Assembly: GCA_003254925.1 (NCBI GenBank)
Contig: QANZ01032061.1
Location: forward strand, 1-64,000
Source of the DNA: Chamaecrista fasciculata
Taxonomy: Eukaryota > Streptophyta > Magnoliopsida > Fabales > Fabaceae
DNA length: 64,000 nt
Reading direction: 5' to 3'
Shown here: positions 36,040-49,711 of the stretch, in pieces
Layout of the letters: each line of letters opens with the position of its first letter
Position numbering within the stretch: position 1 is the first letter of the stretch
Notes under the pieces: generated by a model
Databases searched by the model: none
The model's input: only the letters and a program-made list of their open reading frames with translations
What the model was told of the DNA's origin: nothing
Program-made: the position numbers and the translations under genes

Positions 36040-39000
36040 AAAATTAAAATGGCTTAGACACTTGTGAGTGGCAGAATTTTGCAATATTCATATTACATAA
36101 ATTTCTATGTTCATATTAATAGATAAATACTTGAGTTTGAGTTTAAGTTTGTGCTAGGAGGATCTCTAGGTTTTCCCAGGACTGAGCATATATCCTCTAT
36201 TGATTGGAGTGTATATATTACCCAAAAATTGTGAGATTCTATGGTATGATAAATGGATAGAGAGACATTGAGTTTGAGTAACGCCATTAATCTTGATTGT
36301 TTCACAAATACATCATGAAGGTCAGTTGATTCTGCTTTGAAAGGAGTTGAGAAAGATGGAAGAAAAAGTGGAGGAAGATATGTTGGTAGTTTTCTCCACT
36401 TGTTTGACTGTACCTCAAAATCCGCAAGAAATTATTTGCTACCAATTAAGTCTGATTCACCAGCTACACGTGTCCTGTTTATGTTTTATTAGTTTTGCCA
36501 ACTGTGAATTCTGATTGTGTAACCTTTCTTCCTCTTCATCATTTGCAGAGTCATTAAAGAAGGTAAAAAATGTTGAATGCAACCTGGCAATGATACTGCC
36601 CTATATGGTAAGATTATCACTATCACTAGCTCTTTCAGAATAATTTTCTTTTTTTTTGGTAATGAAATTCAAATAGTCACTCTATAGAATCTTGTAGGTG
36701 CAATGAAGCAGATGCAGGGACAGTTTTAGAAGAAGTAATCACAATACAAATGCAGGGACACGATTGCAGCAAAAGGGCCAAGATGTGCCATTAACAAATG
36801 AATATATATTGTGCCAACCATCATTCTGACATCTTCCCCACTGGTCCTCCTGAAATAACATCAAATTATAAGTCCTGGGTATTTGACAAAAATATAATAG
36901 TGGTAAGTGGTAACTTTTTTGGGGTTTTATATGGCATTCTTTTTGCTTGACAATTGTGGTAACTGGTAACTACTAACTAACTCAAGATTATTACATTTAT
37001 TTACTTATTGATTCCCGAGTCCAATCTCGGTTCTTGAACAGCTTCTTTCTCAACTGAATGTTGTGAATCTCTAGTTTGATGGAAATAAATCCGATATGGG
37101 AGATGAAATGACTAATTTGGAGTTGAGATTGATCTTATATAAAGCTAAGATCTTCAAACCACAAGATCCAAAGAGTTACAAGATAGAGTGTTCACATTAG
37201 AGAAAAGAAAAGAGACCAAAGTAGCAAAAATGATAGACCATTTTGTGTATGAAAACACAATTGCTATATATATATATAGCCAAATTCACTAATGAGTCCA
37301 TTAGTGAATATTACAAAGTGGTCCTTGAACATAATTACAAAACAATCCCTTTAATAAACAAACTCCATATATATATATTAGTAATCCAATGGGATAATTA
37401 TTAATACTCTTCGGACGTGGCTTTGGGTTTTAGCCCGTTCCTGGAAGGCCTGTGAATAATCTAACCAATCACGGATTACCATAATTAATATGAACTCAAT
37501 CTATTCTTATTCAGATTTATGATAAATTAATTACTTATTAGTAAACACAAATATTAATCTTGCAATAAATTAATGTTAATCTACACATAAATTCCAACAT
37601 ATGCTACTAATAGCACACAACATAAAACTAGCATCTTTGCCATTCCTATAATTAATGACAATTAGTTTTTTTTTTTTTTTGCCTGAAGGACAATTAGTTA
37701 CCTTTAATGAAATTAGCTATATAACACTACTCATCGATGCTAATATTAGTTTGCTAAGTCTACTTTCAGAAAGCAAGTTGTGCTCATCGGTCTAGGCTTA
37801 TGAAATTCTTGGCTTGTACTCATCAAGCAACTTTTGTCATGCAGAGGCTGATACTGAGTTATCACATTCATCTTCTTCTGTAGAAAATTGTAAATGTATG
37901 TGTCAAATAAAGTCTCACTTTGCCTAAATCAAGAAAGATCCAAGAGTATGTATATAAGTTAAGATGTGAAAATGGGATGTAACTAAATAGAGATTAATAT
38001 TTTATCATTATTATTTTATGATCTTTATTGCTTATATGAGGTTACAGATTATTTTGATGGTTTATGATTTCCAAATGTGTGTTTATGAATACTAAAAAAA
38101 TGTATATCATATTTTCTAATATATACGGGGACTCTGAATGGAACCTATTGGCCATTGTTTTAAATAAATAGAGTTCATTTAATTTTGGGGAGTACTGTTT
38201 TCTAGTTATATTTAGGGAGAAGTTGCAAAATATCTCTTAAAAGATAAATGTCCTTGTAATACGACTTCAACTTCAGCTATTACCATAGCAAGGAAGAAGC
38301 ACACAAGCACATGGGAATTGGAGTATTGTGAAAGAAATAGTGTGTTATGTGGACTGATGTTTATCTTGGCAGAGCAAGAGAGATTGTAAACACCTATCTA
38401 TTCAATCAATTAGAAAGTAGGAAAGGATTTGAGAATGATGGTGGTGAGTGTAGTAGGGTAAGGAGGAAAGTTATGGGTACATTATAATTAAGATGTAGGC
38501 GTTATGCAAATGGGGGATACAAGATATATATGTATAGGTCAGCGGGGTTTCAATGGTGAGAAAGAATGAGTAGTTGGCAGATGAAGAAATGTACAAAGCT
38601 TGGAGATTTCTGGTTGGGGAGGCATGGAGCTTGTATTGTAGACAAGGACATTAGCAGCCAATGTGGAAGATGGCTAGATTTTGATGTTGATGCTTTTCAA
38701 GTAGGAGCAGAGGTTGAGAATCAATCATATCAAATATTGGATTCTTTGGTTTTTGATCCATGTTGTGTTTGAAATCATTCAACCATAGAATCTGAATGTT
38801 TTTTTTATTGCTTTCTTCTGATTTCAATCACTACTCGATCTCTGGGTTAGGATTTAATTCTGGCATTGTTTGAAATTGGCCTGAATATAGATTCAAATTA
38901 ATCTTCTTTATTTTTTTTTAAAAGATTTAGATAGCTTTTATTAGTAGTCTTATTTAACTCTCTGCAGTGATCATTCAAGTTAGAATTCAGAATAAGTCCT

Positions 39001-40213
39001 AGTACCTCTGTTAATTTTGAATCATGTCTAGAACAAAATAACAGGGGAAAGAAACTGAGAAAGAAAAGGGTATGTCTTTTGGGATGAAGAAAGATCAACA
39101 GTCCAAACTATCATTTTACCCAAAAAAAAAAAAAATCAAATAACATTCTACCAGAAATATTGGGGAGCAATTATTGCAAACATGCATAAAGTATACATGT
39201 TCATACCTTAATGGATTCTTCAATGCGAGGCCTACGTATGGACTCAATCGAATTTGTACTTATTGTAAGACTTTTCTCCCTTCGTATCTGGTGACTTGTT
39301 TCGTCGTCCTTATCTCCATTTCTTATAATAGAAGACAAAAATTCTCATCCTTATTTCTCAAAGAAACGTTAAGGGCATCTAGGGAATTGGGAACCCTAAA
39401 TTCGAACAATAATTTATAACAGAAGTTAAAATTACCAAAAATAATATCATAAAAATAAAATGTATGTTGTTAGATCAAACATTTAATTAATAGGTACAAT
39501 TCTCTATTTTCTTAATTCATATTAGAATAAATATTTAAGCGTTATGGTTTAATTAACAAAACTCCACACCTAAAAGGGCACATTGCAAGGTGTAGCGGCT
39601 AAGCGAGTTACATCCTAGAGAGAGGACTCAAGTTTGATCCTTAGAGTCGACAATGTTGGAAGGGCTCTGGCCATTTCGTCTCTGAGACCCGAATGAGATT
39701 AGTCTTCACTTAGACCGTTACACAAATAGGCGGAGAATACCCATAACTTAACCAAAGGGTACATTGTTGCTGCCAACACATACATATACATATTTAAGCT
39801 CTGAAAAGACACATATTCAAAATTTCAATTTCAACAATATAAATTGTAATTTGTAAATAACTTTATTAATATACCATGGTCCTTGGGCCTTAAGGCACGG
39901 GATAAAGTTTTGTCCTGTCCTTGTCACTTATAATGGCGGAATTTACCACCTCTATTGTCCCTACGAGTAATAAATTTTGCATGTCCCTATTAGCAACGAC
40001 CACCTCCCTTTTTCTTTTTTTAGATATATATCCTTTAAAGTTACTATGTATATATATAGTAGTCATACATGTAATGCAATAATACGATAAAAAAGTGGGT
40101 AGAGAAATCATATATAGATAATGAGATAAGAAAGGTGACCAATGAACAGTGGTGATTATTCTGTTCTTAACATAACTGCAACCTATGAAATTCAACCAGG
40201 AATGGATTCCTTA

Positions 40214-40250
<37 letters not shown>

Positions 40251-41050
40251 TTAGTTTGATATTGGGACTGTATGTATCAGTGTAATTAAGTATATTGATC
40301 GTAAGAATGGGATTAAAGACTTAAAGTTGCCTTGGTCAACGCAAACTTATTGAGTCAAATTTTTGTCACGAATTAAAACAAGGTTTTCATACGCGGACGC
40401 GCTGGATAATGAATTCAATTAAATTAATGAAGAACAGCAAAGAGACAAAATCAAATTAAGGTTATAATTAATGAATGTGAACTTTTGGATATATATGTAT
40501 TCTAAAGACCTTCGAAATCTTATTGGCTTCATTATATATTAAAATAAAATAATTAACAGTATTTTGTCAAAACATTTTTGAATGTATTTTATTAAGCCAT
40601 ATATATATATACTTTAATTGTTACAAAGGAGGCTCAGAGCTAAGTTTGAGTAGGGAAGAACAGAACAGAAAATATGAATAGCTGACCAAACCCTCAGCTT
40701 CAAGTTTCATTATCTGAACTATGAAGATTAAGATTTGACACTAATGTCATCCATGCAAACTATATAGAAATCAGATTCTTTGTAGTACTGCAGGGTGAAG
40801 TGTCTTAATAACATACTTTTTACTTTTTGTACGAAAAAACTTAAAAATACACTACACTACATCCTGGAGTATTCTGAGATCCCAATTCATCTCATAGTGA
40901 CCAGTTATTTTGGAGGATCAAATCTTCACCTACTAGAACCATATATAAATATATATATATATATCTATATATATATGTAGATTATATATATATATATATA
41001 TATTGAAGATGTACTCATCAAGTTATAACTCTATAGCTAGGTAGCTTGGT
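36040..41050. other. Long intergenic region with one SINE and no gene
   Basis: No ORF with clear coding structure. The region includes the tRNA-derived SINE (39588-39750) and TA microsatellites at about 40217-40246 and 40954-41002. A 68-codon ORF at 38566-38772 lacks any recognised motif and is not called. Confidence 0.4.
39588..39750 (+). mobile_element. tRNA-derived SINE-like repeat, copy 1
   Basis: The element starts with a polymerase III A-box-like segment (aggtgtagcggctaagcgag), followed about 35 bp later by a B-box-like segment (caagtttgatccttagag). The rest includes ctgagacccgaatgagatt and agaatacccataactt. A clearly related copy in reverse orientation occurs at 60577-60750. The tRNA-like head and non-tRNA body fit a plant SINE. 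The family name is not known to me and target duplications are not obvious. Confidence 0.55.
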
Positions 41051-41053
41051 GTC

Positions 41054-44000
41054 TCAATGGAAGTGATTTACTTGATTTGCAATATCCCACAAACAATCAT
41101 CAGTACCCATCTGGTTTTGTTCATAGTACTGATGAGTCATGTTCCATTGATTATGGGATTGGACATCCCAGTCAAGCCACTGGTCATACCCAGGAACAGA
41201 ATTCACTGACGATGAAGAGCTATTAGTGTTGTAATTTATGAACTCCTGATCCTGATGATCACTTGTTTCCATAATATTTGTGAACTCCTCCTCCTTATTA
41301 AAAGCAGAGTCCCCAGTAAGCATATTCCCACTTTGAAACATGTAATTGAGTTTGAGAATCTCATCATCAAGCCATTCATATGGTTCCAAGTAATCCTCCT
41401 CCTCCTCCTCAGATTTCGCAATAATATTCATGTTATTATTACTGCCTTCAGCTTCAAAATCAAAATCCATCATGGGAATATTCATATCATTATTGTGATT
41501 TGCAGCTTGAGCAGGGGAATATTGTGGGGTTGATTTTGTGTGAGGCATTTCGTCGAACAGGTTGGGTGCGTTGGTGTTTTGATGAGAGGGAAGTGTTGGA
41601 GTTGTACGATGGCCTCTTCGTTTGGAAGCAGCAGCGAGAGTGAGAGAAGCCATGTCAATGGGAGGGATGAGGGAATTAGAGTCATATTCATTAGAGGGTT
41701 TCATGAAGCAGTAGATTTTTCTTCTCAGATGAGAGTTCCAATAGTTCTTTATCTCATTATCTGTTCTTCCTGGTAGATACCCTGCTATTATTGACCACCT
41801 ACAATCAAGAAATCACATCATCAGAATATATATATAAATGCTTAATTTATAGAGCTAGCTAACTATATATTGTGTTTTTTTTTTATACAATTGAATAGAT
41901 GAGAAAAAAATAAGATCTACAAAGAATAAAATTGAAGCAGAAAAATATCTACAAAGAAAAGAAGTATTTACTAACGACAACAATAAAAATAGAGCTCACA
42001 GGTCAAAGCCTTATAATTTACAATCTCCCCTCTCACTGATACACATTTTTTCAAAGAAAAGTCATACCTTAGAGGGGAGATTGTAACAGGTGAAAATTAA
42101 TAAGGTTCTACATATATAACTAGTGGTTTGTGAATTGTAACCGATAACGTTAACAAGGGAAAACTGCAAATGTACTATCTATTTAATTATTCATACACTT
42201 AATCGATTTGTTGAACACTTAACGGAACAGTTGCTAAATAGTGCAAATATATATGACACGGATTCAGCCAAATGGATCCCGATGAGAATGGTTTCCTTTG
42301 AAGAATATTAAAATAATACCAGTTTTAGGGCTTGGATAAAATTTATTTAGGAAAGGTATATATCGAGAAGAAAGAGTGATTTTCGCCTTAAGTGATAATT
42401 ATATATGAGCAAGAAAGAAAGAATTCATATCACGAAACTAAAGATAGTGAAAAGTTTCAACCAAAAAAAAAACAGTGAAAAGTATAGACATTGTTTTATC
42501 ACAAATTAAAGCAATGAAACAGTGCACATGAACATCAATAAATGGCTGAAAGAATTGGGGTAGCTAGGGCCCTATACATTGAGTAAAATTCTTAGACATA
42601 CCCCAACTTCTGGGAATATAGCAGATACAGTACTGTGGTTGAAGTACCAATTGCGATTTAATTAGGCAGAAGATATTTATATATATGGTACTCTGCCTTC
42701 TATAAGTAAAAAAGGTTGTCATATTCTATGTTTGAATTTCTGACACATTTCATGGAAAAGGAAAAACAGACAGTTAAACAGACAAGAATGTACTTGAGAT
42801 CTTAGGTTTACAGTTACCCCACTAGGAATTTCTCAAGGCCTGACAATATATATATATATATATAGGATAATGGGAATGTAATTTTGTGATGATTCGTCTT
42901 TAATAGTTTGAAGTATTATTTTCAATTAAAGTAGGAGAATTGAAGAAAGAATCAGTCAGAGGGATTTGATTGCTCCAAATTTTTTAAGATTTTGTCACTT
43001 TTTCTTAACTTGGTACGAATTGATAATTAAATTATTAAAACTCTAATTTACATACTTTCCTGACCATTTATAAACAAAATTCTGATCACATATCCTTATT
43101 TTATTGATTAAATTTCTAACAAAAATATATTTATAAGAAAATCTGATATAACGTTAATCCCTAATCAAATCAGATGATGCGTTTGATTAGTTAGTTATAT
43201 GTCGATCATATATATATATAGTACATTAAATAGTTCAGATTGTTGTAGATGGGAAAATTAACAAAGCAAACAAGCCAAGGTAAACATGTTTCATGCATTA
43301 TTGATCAATTTGTTCCACAGAAATTCATGGGGAACTGATTCATAATATATCAGAAATGAGTGTACATGCATATATATGTCGCAGTTTAGGTTTAAGAAAT
43401 TGAAAGTGAGGGCGTTATATATATATATATGTTTTCGACGGTAGCTACATCTGAAGTTTCCTTTCCCTTCTATATATATATCTTGGGAATTAAGAGAATT
43501 ATTTAATTACCCACCTACCATATAAATATCTCAGGTTTTCCATCCCGCAGCAGCTTCAAAAACGTGGAAACAAGATCGGGTCTCATATATATATATATAT
43601 ATATATATGTAAACTATAATCATCAACACTAGTATAGCTAGAAAATAGATAGGATAGCAATATAATTGTACATATGAATTAATAGGTTAATTGGTTTATT
43701 ACTAGTCCAGGTAGCCCTAGGTAGGGAATGCAACAATTGAATTGAGAAGAATGAATATAATATTATATTGAAGGGAGAAAATGAATTAAAAAGGATAGAT
43801 ATATAGATGGTGATTGGTGAGGGAATGAAATGAATGAACATTTAGATATAATAATATACCTGTTACCAAGAGCAGAATGAAGCTTAACAATGATGGCTTC
43901 TTCTTGAGGAGTGATGTTTCCTCTCTTCACGTCTGCTCTCAAGTAGTTTATCCATCTCAGTCTGCAACTCTTCCCACACCTCAATAACCCTGCGTCCATA

Positions 44001-44270
44001 CATAATTATTAATTATTTCATCAATTACATATTATATATTAATGAATGAATATAATTGAGGCATGGATTTTCAAATTAATTAATTAAGTACACATATATA
44101 CCTGCATTCTTGGGTAAGGACCTCCAATTGCCTTCACCATATTGGTGGATGTAGTTAGTCAAGATTTGATCCTCTTCAGCAGTCCATCTTCCTTTCTTCA
44201 ACCCTACTTTCTCACAGCAAGAAGAAGATGTTATTATAGTTCTAGGCCTATCTTCTTCAACTGGGGACAT
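41054..44270 (-). CDS. R2R3-MYB transcription factor, subgroup 7 (MYB11/12/111)-like
   Basis: A DNA-binding R2R3-MYB. Three coding exons on the minus strand: 44270-44102, 43989-43860 and 41798-41054, giving 347 residues; intron 2 is unusually long at 2061 bp. R2 starts at [15 protein letters not shown] and R3 at [16 protein letters not shown]; the linker phrase [20 protein letters not shown] spans the first intron. R3 lacks the [DE]Lx2[RK]x3Lx6Lx3R bHLH-binding signature (it reads [13 protein letters not shown]), consistent with bHLH-independent MYBs. The spacer [13 protein letters not shown] resembles a diverged subgroup 7 motif (KRRGGRTSRSAMK), and an acidic helix ([15 protein letters not shown]) lies further on. 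Subgroup 7 MYBs activate flavonol genes such as CHS and FLS (family knowledge). The assignment is probable but the diverged motif leaves room for another subgroup. Confidence 0.82.
42018..42086. repeat. Hairpin in MYB intron 2
   Basis: ttacaatctcccctct at 42018-42033 pairs perfectly with agaggggagattgtaa at 42071-42086, giving a 16-bp stem and a loop of about 37 nt. It is GC-richer than its surroundings. Whether it is a small MITE remnant or a functional RNA hairpin cannot be told from sequence. Confidence 0.6.
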
Positions 44271-44397
44271 ATTTCACACTCACACAAATCGCTACTATAA
44301 CAGGTAGTAGTTGTGGAGATAACTAGTATAACCACCTCAATGCTTTTCTAATTTGCCTTTGCTTTGCTTGCATGCACTCTCACTTCACTGTAGCAAT

Positions 44398-44406
44398 ATA
44401 TATAGT
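44398..44406 (-). promoter_or_regulatory. Probable TATA box of the MYB gene
   Basis: CTATATATA on the minus strand about 130 bp upstream of the start codon. Position fits a short 5' leader; no further support. Confidence 0.45.
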
Positions 44407-45605
44407 GGCAGCCACTTTGGTCTACTCTCTAGTGGAGTCATCTATCTATCACCATGTGGGCCTTTAAAAGATAAAAAGAACCAAAGTAAATAACTAGAGC
44501 TAGCTAGCTAGCCTACCTGCAGGTTGAATATTATTATTTATTATTGTCAGAAAAAGTGTAGAGTTTTGCAGGTTAAAGTACAACACTTTTTTAACCTTTA
44601 TATATATAGTAGTGTAATTTGTCTTTCATACCCCTTAAATTCATGGTGTAACTATTATGTATTAAGACATATAAATTCTCTTTTTTATGGTGTCTTTAGT
44701 AGGTCATGAGTTATACATTTTTATAAGGAGGACTTGTCTTGTACACTTTGGGGATTAAGATGAGAATGAATAAGATTAAAGGGATGAGTTTTTAAAGAAC
44801 TACATCAATAATGTGTGGAAAAGTTCCTAAAGAACTATATCCTTTCACTATAATTTTGTGTCTTCATTATCGCTTACATCTTTCTCCATATTTTTGTATG
44901 GATTATGAGTTGACTACTTACCAACCAAGTCAACCTTTATTGGCACAGGAAACTTGAGTTACGGCTTATGCATACGTTACATATACGTATGTATTATATA
45001 TATATATGCTCCACCAAACTAAAGGGGATTGTTGTAGTTGATTGAGAACAGGCCACTATTCATAGCCACGAAAATTAATTCAAATTTTAATAAAAATATA
45101 CAATGAAAACCCAAACTTAACAAACTTGTGGACACTAAAGTTTCTCTTTTTCTTTTCTCTTTTTTTTTTTCACTTCTGTGCGATGGGAGGACATAACATT
45201 TTAAAAAAAAATTGAATGTTGTGTGAATATATGTACGTAACACAAAATCAACGTTTATGCAACAGTGACAGTTTGGTAGCATATGTAGTACTCTACAGAA
45301 TTTCTCACTGACAAACCTGCAAAAGGTTAACAAAAAGGGACACCCCCCATTTGATGCTGTATCATTTATGGTTTTACAATGGTGATATATGCCACAGGTG
45401 CTTAATTTTTTTTTTGGGTAGAATAAGTGCTTAATTTCATTGTCTCATCTAATTTCACCTAAGTTTCTTTCAACAAAATTTCGCGCAATTTCTTTTAAAC
45501 TTAAAAAGGGTTTTTGCTGTACCCAAAAAAAAAGGGTTTTGAAAAATACCGTTAGTTAGGGTACAAAGCTAATAACTTTCAGACTATATATATATATATA
45601 TATAT

Positions 45606-45638
45606 ATATTGATCGAGACACAAAGTCTCGATCAATAT
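45606..45638. repeat. Perfect 14-bp hairpin
   Basis: atattgatcgagac, a 5-base loop (acaaa), then gtctcgatcaatat. It directly follows a TA microsatellite. No T-run follows, so it is not a convincing terminator, and the context does not support a gene product. Confidence 0.6.
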
Positions 45639-46007
45639 GAAATGTCTAAAAAATAAACATGAGCATTCAACCTCGATGTTTACATAATAAGTAAAAAAAA
45701 TTAGCAAAAAAATAAATATAAGTGTTTTTTTTAATCAATAGATGTAAGCGTTTTAAAAATGAAAAGGATTTGTAGTCTGTCCATCTCAATGGTGGACTTC
45801 GTCTTATCCGAGTCAACGAATTGCCGACATAAACCATCTATTCTACACACTCAGAAATGGCCGACAAATCATTTTGTTTTAAGGACTCATCATACTAAAA
45901 CAAAAATTATTTGGTTAAATAGTCAGGGAAGGTTCAGTTCTAAAATTAAATAATTAAATTTACGTATAGAAATAATAGTAAGTTATATATATATATAGAT
46001 TCTTTAA

Positions 46008-46130
46008 ATAAGATTGTTTACTAAGTACTACCTATATTTATAGATAACTTAAATAGGATTTCTCCCATAAAATTGTAAAACATATTAAGCTATCTATAAA
46101 TATAGGTAGTACTTGGTAAACAATCTTAGT
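46008..46130. mobile_element. Fold-back MITE
   Basis: The left arm (46010-46052) contains agtactacctatatttatag; the right arm (46085-46128) contains ctataaatataggtagtact, its inverse. The arms of about 43 bp are nearly complete palindromes around a 33-bp loop. AT-rich flanks make the exact ends and target duplication unclear. Confidence 0.65.
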
Positions 46131-46549
46131 AAACAATTTTACTATATATATATATATATATTATATTGTATGGCTCAACCCCTTTATGGTTGGTTAAAAT
46201 TATTAAATTAAAAAATTAAAAAAAAATCACTCACTTTTCTCTAGCTAGCCCACGTTCATTTTTATATAAAAAAAAATCATCCATGTTCATTCTCAATAAG
46301 TCAAAAATTTTAATTAGTCCCAAATGTATCATGAAATTTCAAATTGGTCCCAAACTTACTCATTTATCAATATAAAAATTTTATATAATCTTTAACTTTA
46401 AATCAATTCAAACAAACGGGCACGCCAAGCCCTAGTGTATATATATATATATATATATATATACATTCTTTAACTAAGGACTTTATGTTAACTTGTATGT
46501 TTGAAATTGAAAAAAAAAATTTTGTGTTTTATTTTTTAAAAAACATATA

Positions 46550-47840
46550 TAAAAGGCTAAAGTGAAATTTTGGCCCCTTATAGATTGCAATCTATTCCTT
46601 TATTTTTTTTATTACAATTTTGGTCCTTCAAGTTTCTCAAAAGTTTCAATATTTTATGATCTCAATAACTGGATATGGTCATATATATATTTCTCTCGTT
46701 TAAAGTTTGGACGTGACAAGTCCTAAGCTACATGTTGCTTTTAACAAAGCATTTCTCTTTTTAGTTGAAATCGTCAGAAAACAAGGTCAAATTGGGCTCC
46801 AAAAGTGGGTTGCTTGTTTCGCAATCAAACAGATGAAGTTGGTCATATATATTTCTCTGTTTCAAATCTGATTGCAACGAGTTTAGAGCTACGGATTACT
46901 CTTGCAATTCCTTTTTTGGCCAAATAGAAAACATCAGCAAATAAACTCAAATTAGACTTGAAAGTGGTTCTTAAATCAAAATGTTAAAAATTATGAAAAA
47001 TCACTTTTGGGCCCGATTTAACCTCATTTACTAGTGATCCCAACTAGGCAAAAAAAAGGTCTTGTCAAGATCACGTATCTTTGAACTCATCGCAATCAGA
47101 CTTGAAACAAGAGAGATATGACCGACTTCTCTCATTTCACTGAGAAATGAGATCGACTGAATGTGGTCATATCTCTCTCGTTTTAAGTCCGATTGCAATG
47201 AGTTCAAAGTTTCATGTTACTCTTGACGAGTAATTTCTTTGTTCCATTAGACCCGTCTGCAGACAAGATCAAATTGGGCTTCGAAAGAGCGCCACTTTTT
47301 TATATAGGCAAACGAGTAAAGTTATCATATCTCTCTCATTTTAAGTCCGATTGTGATGATTTTGGAGCTACAGGTTACTTTTGATGAGTCTTTTTTTCAA
47401 CCCAGTTGGGACTGTTGGTAAATAAAGTCAAATCGAGCTTGAAAGTAGTTTTCCATAATTTTCCCCATTTTGGTTACAGAACCAGTGAACCACAATATTC
47501 AAGCTTGATTTAATCTCAATTGTTGAAGGTTCCAACTAAACAGAAAAAATACTCGTCAAGAATAACATGTAGCTTTGAACTCATCACAACTGAACTTGAA
47601 ATGAGAGATATGACCGACTTCATTTTTTTTTTACTATGGAGTGACCCACTTTAATTTGGGAATTCAATTTAACTTTGTTTGTTGATGGCTCTTATTGGAC
47701 AAAGAAAAGACTTGTACATCAAGAATAACCTGTGGTTCTAAACTCGTCACAATTTGATTTAAAACGAGAGAGATATGACTATATTAGGTTATTAAGATCA
47801 AAGAGTGAAACTTTTAGAAAACAAATGAGACCAAAACTAT
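46550..47840. repeat. Large fold-back repeat, best-developed copy of the family
   Basis: About 1.3 kb of degenerate modules in both orientations. Forward modules read like 'gttgcttgtttcgcaatcaaacagatgaag, then gtcatat, then tctctcgttt'. Reverse modules carry the inverse forms, for example 'gaaatgagagatatgaccga'. At least two forward and two reverse blocks alternate. The ends contain 'ttttggcccct' and the inverse 'gagaccaaaac'. It is non-coding, so this looks like a nested or rearranged fold-back transposon. Related copies are at 440-665 and 11060-11940. Confidence 0.55.
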
Positions 47841-48232
47841 AAGAAAAAGAAGATAAAGAGTTAGATTGTAATTACAATTTGAAAAAAAATAATAATAAAT
47901 ATAAGACTTGAATATGAGTGGGGGTGTATATGGTATAAATAGCTAGGGGTTGAAGTAGCTAGTAAGTGTGTGGTAATTAAGGTATGTGTAGTTTGTTAGT
48001 GAAAATGTCAACGTCAATACCACTTGATTGCTGGTAGATAATTAATTAGATGCACATGTGAATCGAGAATCAAAGCCTATGTACGGTATGTGACTTTGTG
48101 CTTATGTATTGTATATGAGGTGAGAAATATGGCTGTGAGACTAGTAGACTATACTGGTGTAATATTAGTGCTATGATGACTTAGTAGTGAAGGCAAGTGG
48201 AGAGTGTATGTGTGTTCATGGGTATATAAAAA

Positions 48233-48352
48233 AAAAATCAAATTTGATATATACTAAGGTATTAATATTTGTTGAATTTAAGGATTAATTTTAAAAAATA
48301 AGCTATAAAGATTGAATTTTTTTTTAATACCCATAAAGATTAAATTAAAGTC
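48233..48352. repeat. Direct repeat, copy 1
   Basis: Contains tactaaggtattaatatttg and gattaaattaaagtcacaaa. It matches 49712-49840 in the same orientation with few differences. No class assigned. Confidence 0.75.
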
Positions 48353-49711
48353 ACAAAGTGGAGAGTGTATGTGTATTAATAAAGAGTAGTAAAAGAATAT
48401 ATAAAAATAGAGAATGTAGATGATGAATTCTAAAGACGTACAAAGCATTGATATATGCAGCGTAAGTGTTAGATGGAGGTATTAAATGAGACGACATGAA
48501 TAGTGCATGCCCACACACACACACACTCTGTCCTAGTAATTGCCGTGCCAAACCTTATTCATTCTTTCCCATCTATCATCCATGTCCAAACAAAACAAAG
48601 GTGTTAGTGAATATTAATGAATTTGTTAAAAAAGAATAGTGACAATTAAGCACGTATACAAGGGGCAGGTGTCATTCCCTCTTGACAAATTATGTCAATG
48701 AGTGGGGTTTCTTGTGGTCTCGTTCGGTTTCAATTTCAATTTCAATTGTAAAGCAACAACACAGCATACGCTTTTAATTTTTTTTCCTATTCATCATATA
48801 TTTTGGGGCTGCAGTCCTTTGCTTGATTTAATTTAGTGCCTCACAAGACCACATCTATTTCTAGTGATTTGAAACATATATAATGCAAAGATTCTAAATT
48901 TGGGATTCAAGTACGCTTGATTCACCATATTATTATCTAGTATGTAGTATAAATAGTAACTAATGAACTGATCTAAAAATTAACTTACACAAAAGTGTCC
49001 TTTATAATATTTTTGTCGGACATGAATGTTTGAACAAGTCAAGTGGATGATGACTTAAATATTCTAACATTCCCAAATTAAAGGAATTGTACTACGTCTT
49101 GAATCCTTATGTCCCTACTAATAACGTCTGTCATTTTTGGTAGGAAAATGATGAGAATTCACCTGTTTAAGAAAAAATAGAAGCAAACCAAGAACAATAA
49201 TTGAAAATTTGGTAGATCTTTTCGTAATTGTTAGTAATATACACATTATGCAGTGATATGTTTACGCTAATTGGTGTTCAACCGTTTAAGGAACATTGCA
49301 TGCAGGGGGATTTGATAGAAAAAAACTCAATTGATTTAACAAAGCATCCTTACCATCATTAGATCACCCATATATGGGGTGATATAATATTTTTTTAACG
49401 CTTTCATTCTTTTGTTAAAATGAAATGTAGACAGAGAATGACACATGAATTTGAGTGTAAAAACAGCATCATTGTCCTATTGAGGTGAAACTGTTATCGG
49501 AAGAAGGGAGATTTTGGTATGCGTTTTTCTTTTACCTTTCTTGATTAGGTGACAAAAAAAGGGGGACCATAGATCCTCATACGTTGGACCTAGAATTAAT
49601 ATTTAATAGAGAGTGAAGGCGCTGGTTTGAAAGCCGATAGGGAAGAGCCTTATCTTAATAATAATAATCATTTAGTTAAAATCTTAATTTAGTTTATATA
49701 AGTTCTTTAAA

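Larger units (their letters stand above)
44300..46000. other. Intergenic upstream of the MYB gene
   Basis: Contains the MYB promoter near its start and TA microsatellites. A hairpin is at 45606-45638. No gene is supported. Confidence 0.4.

Noticed and set aside
38566..38772. 68-codon plus-strand ORF
   Set aside because: Good length but no motif, no clear promoter and no homology I can recognise; kept only as intergenic.
39588..39750. Possible tRNA gene
   Set aside because: A- and B-box-like sequence is present but no cloverleaf can be drawn and the body is too long; a SINE fits better, especially with a second copy at 60577-60750.
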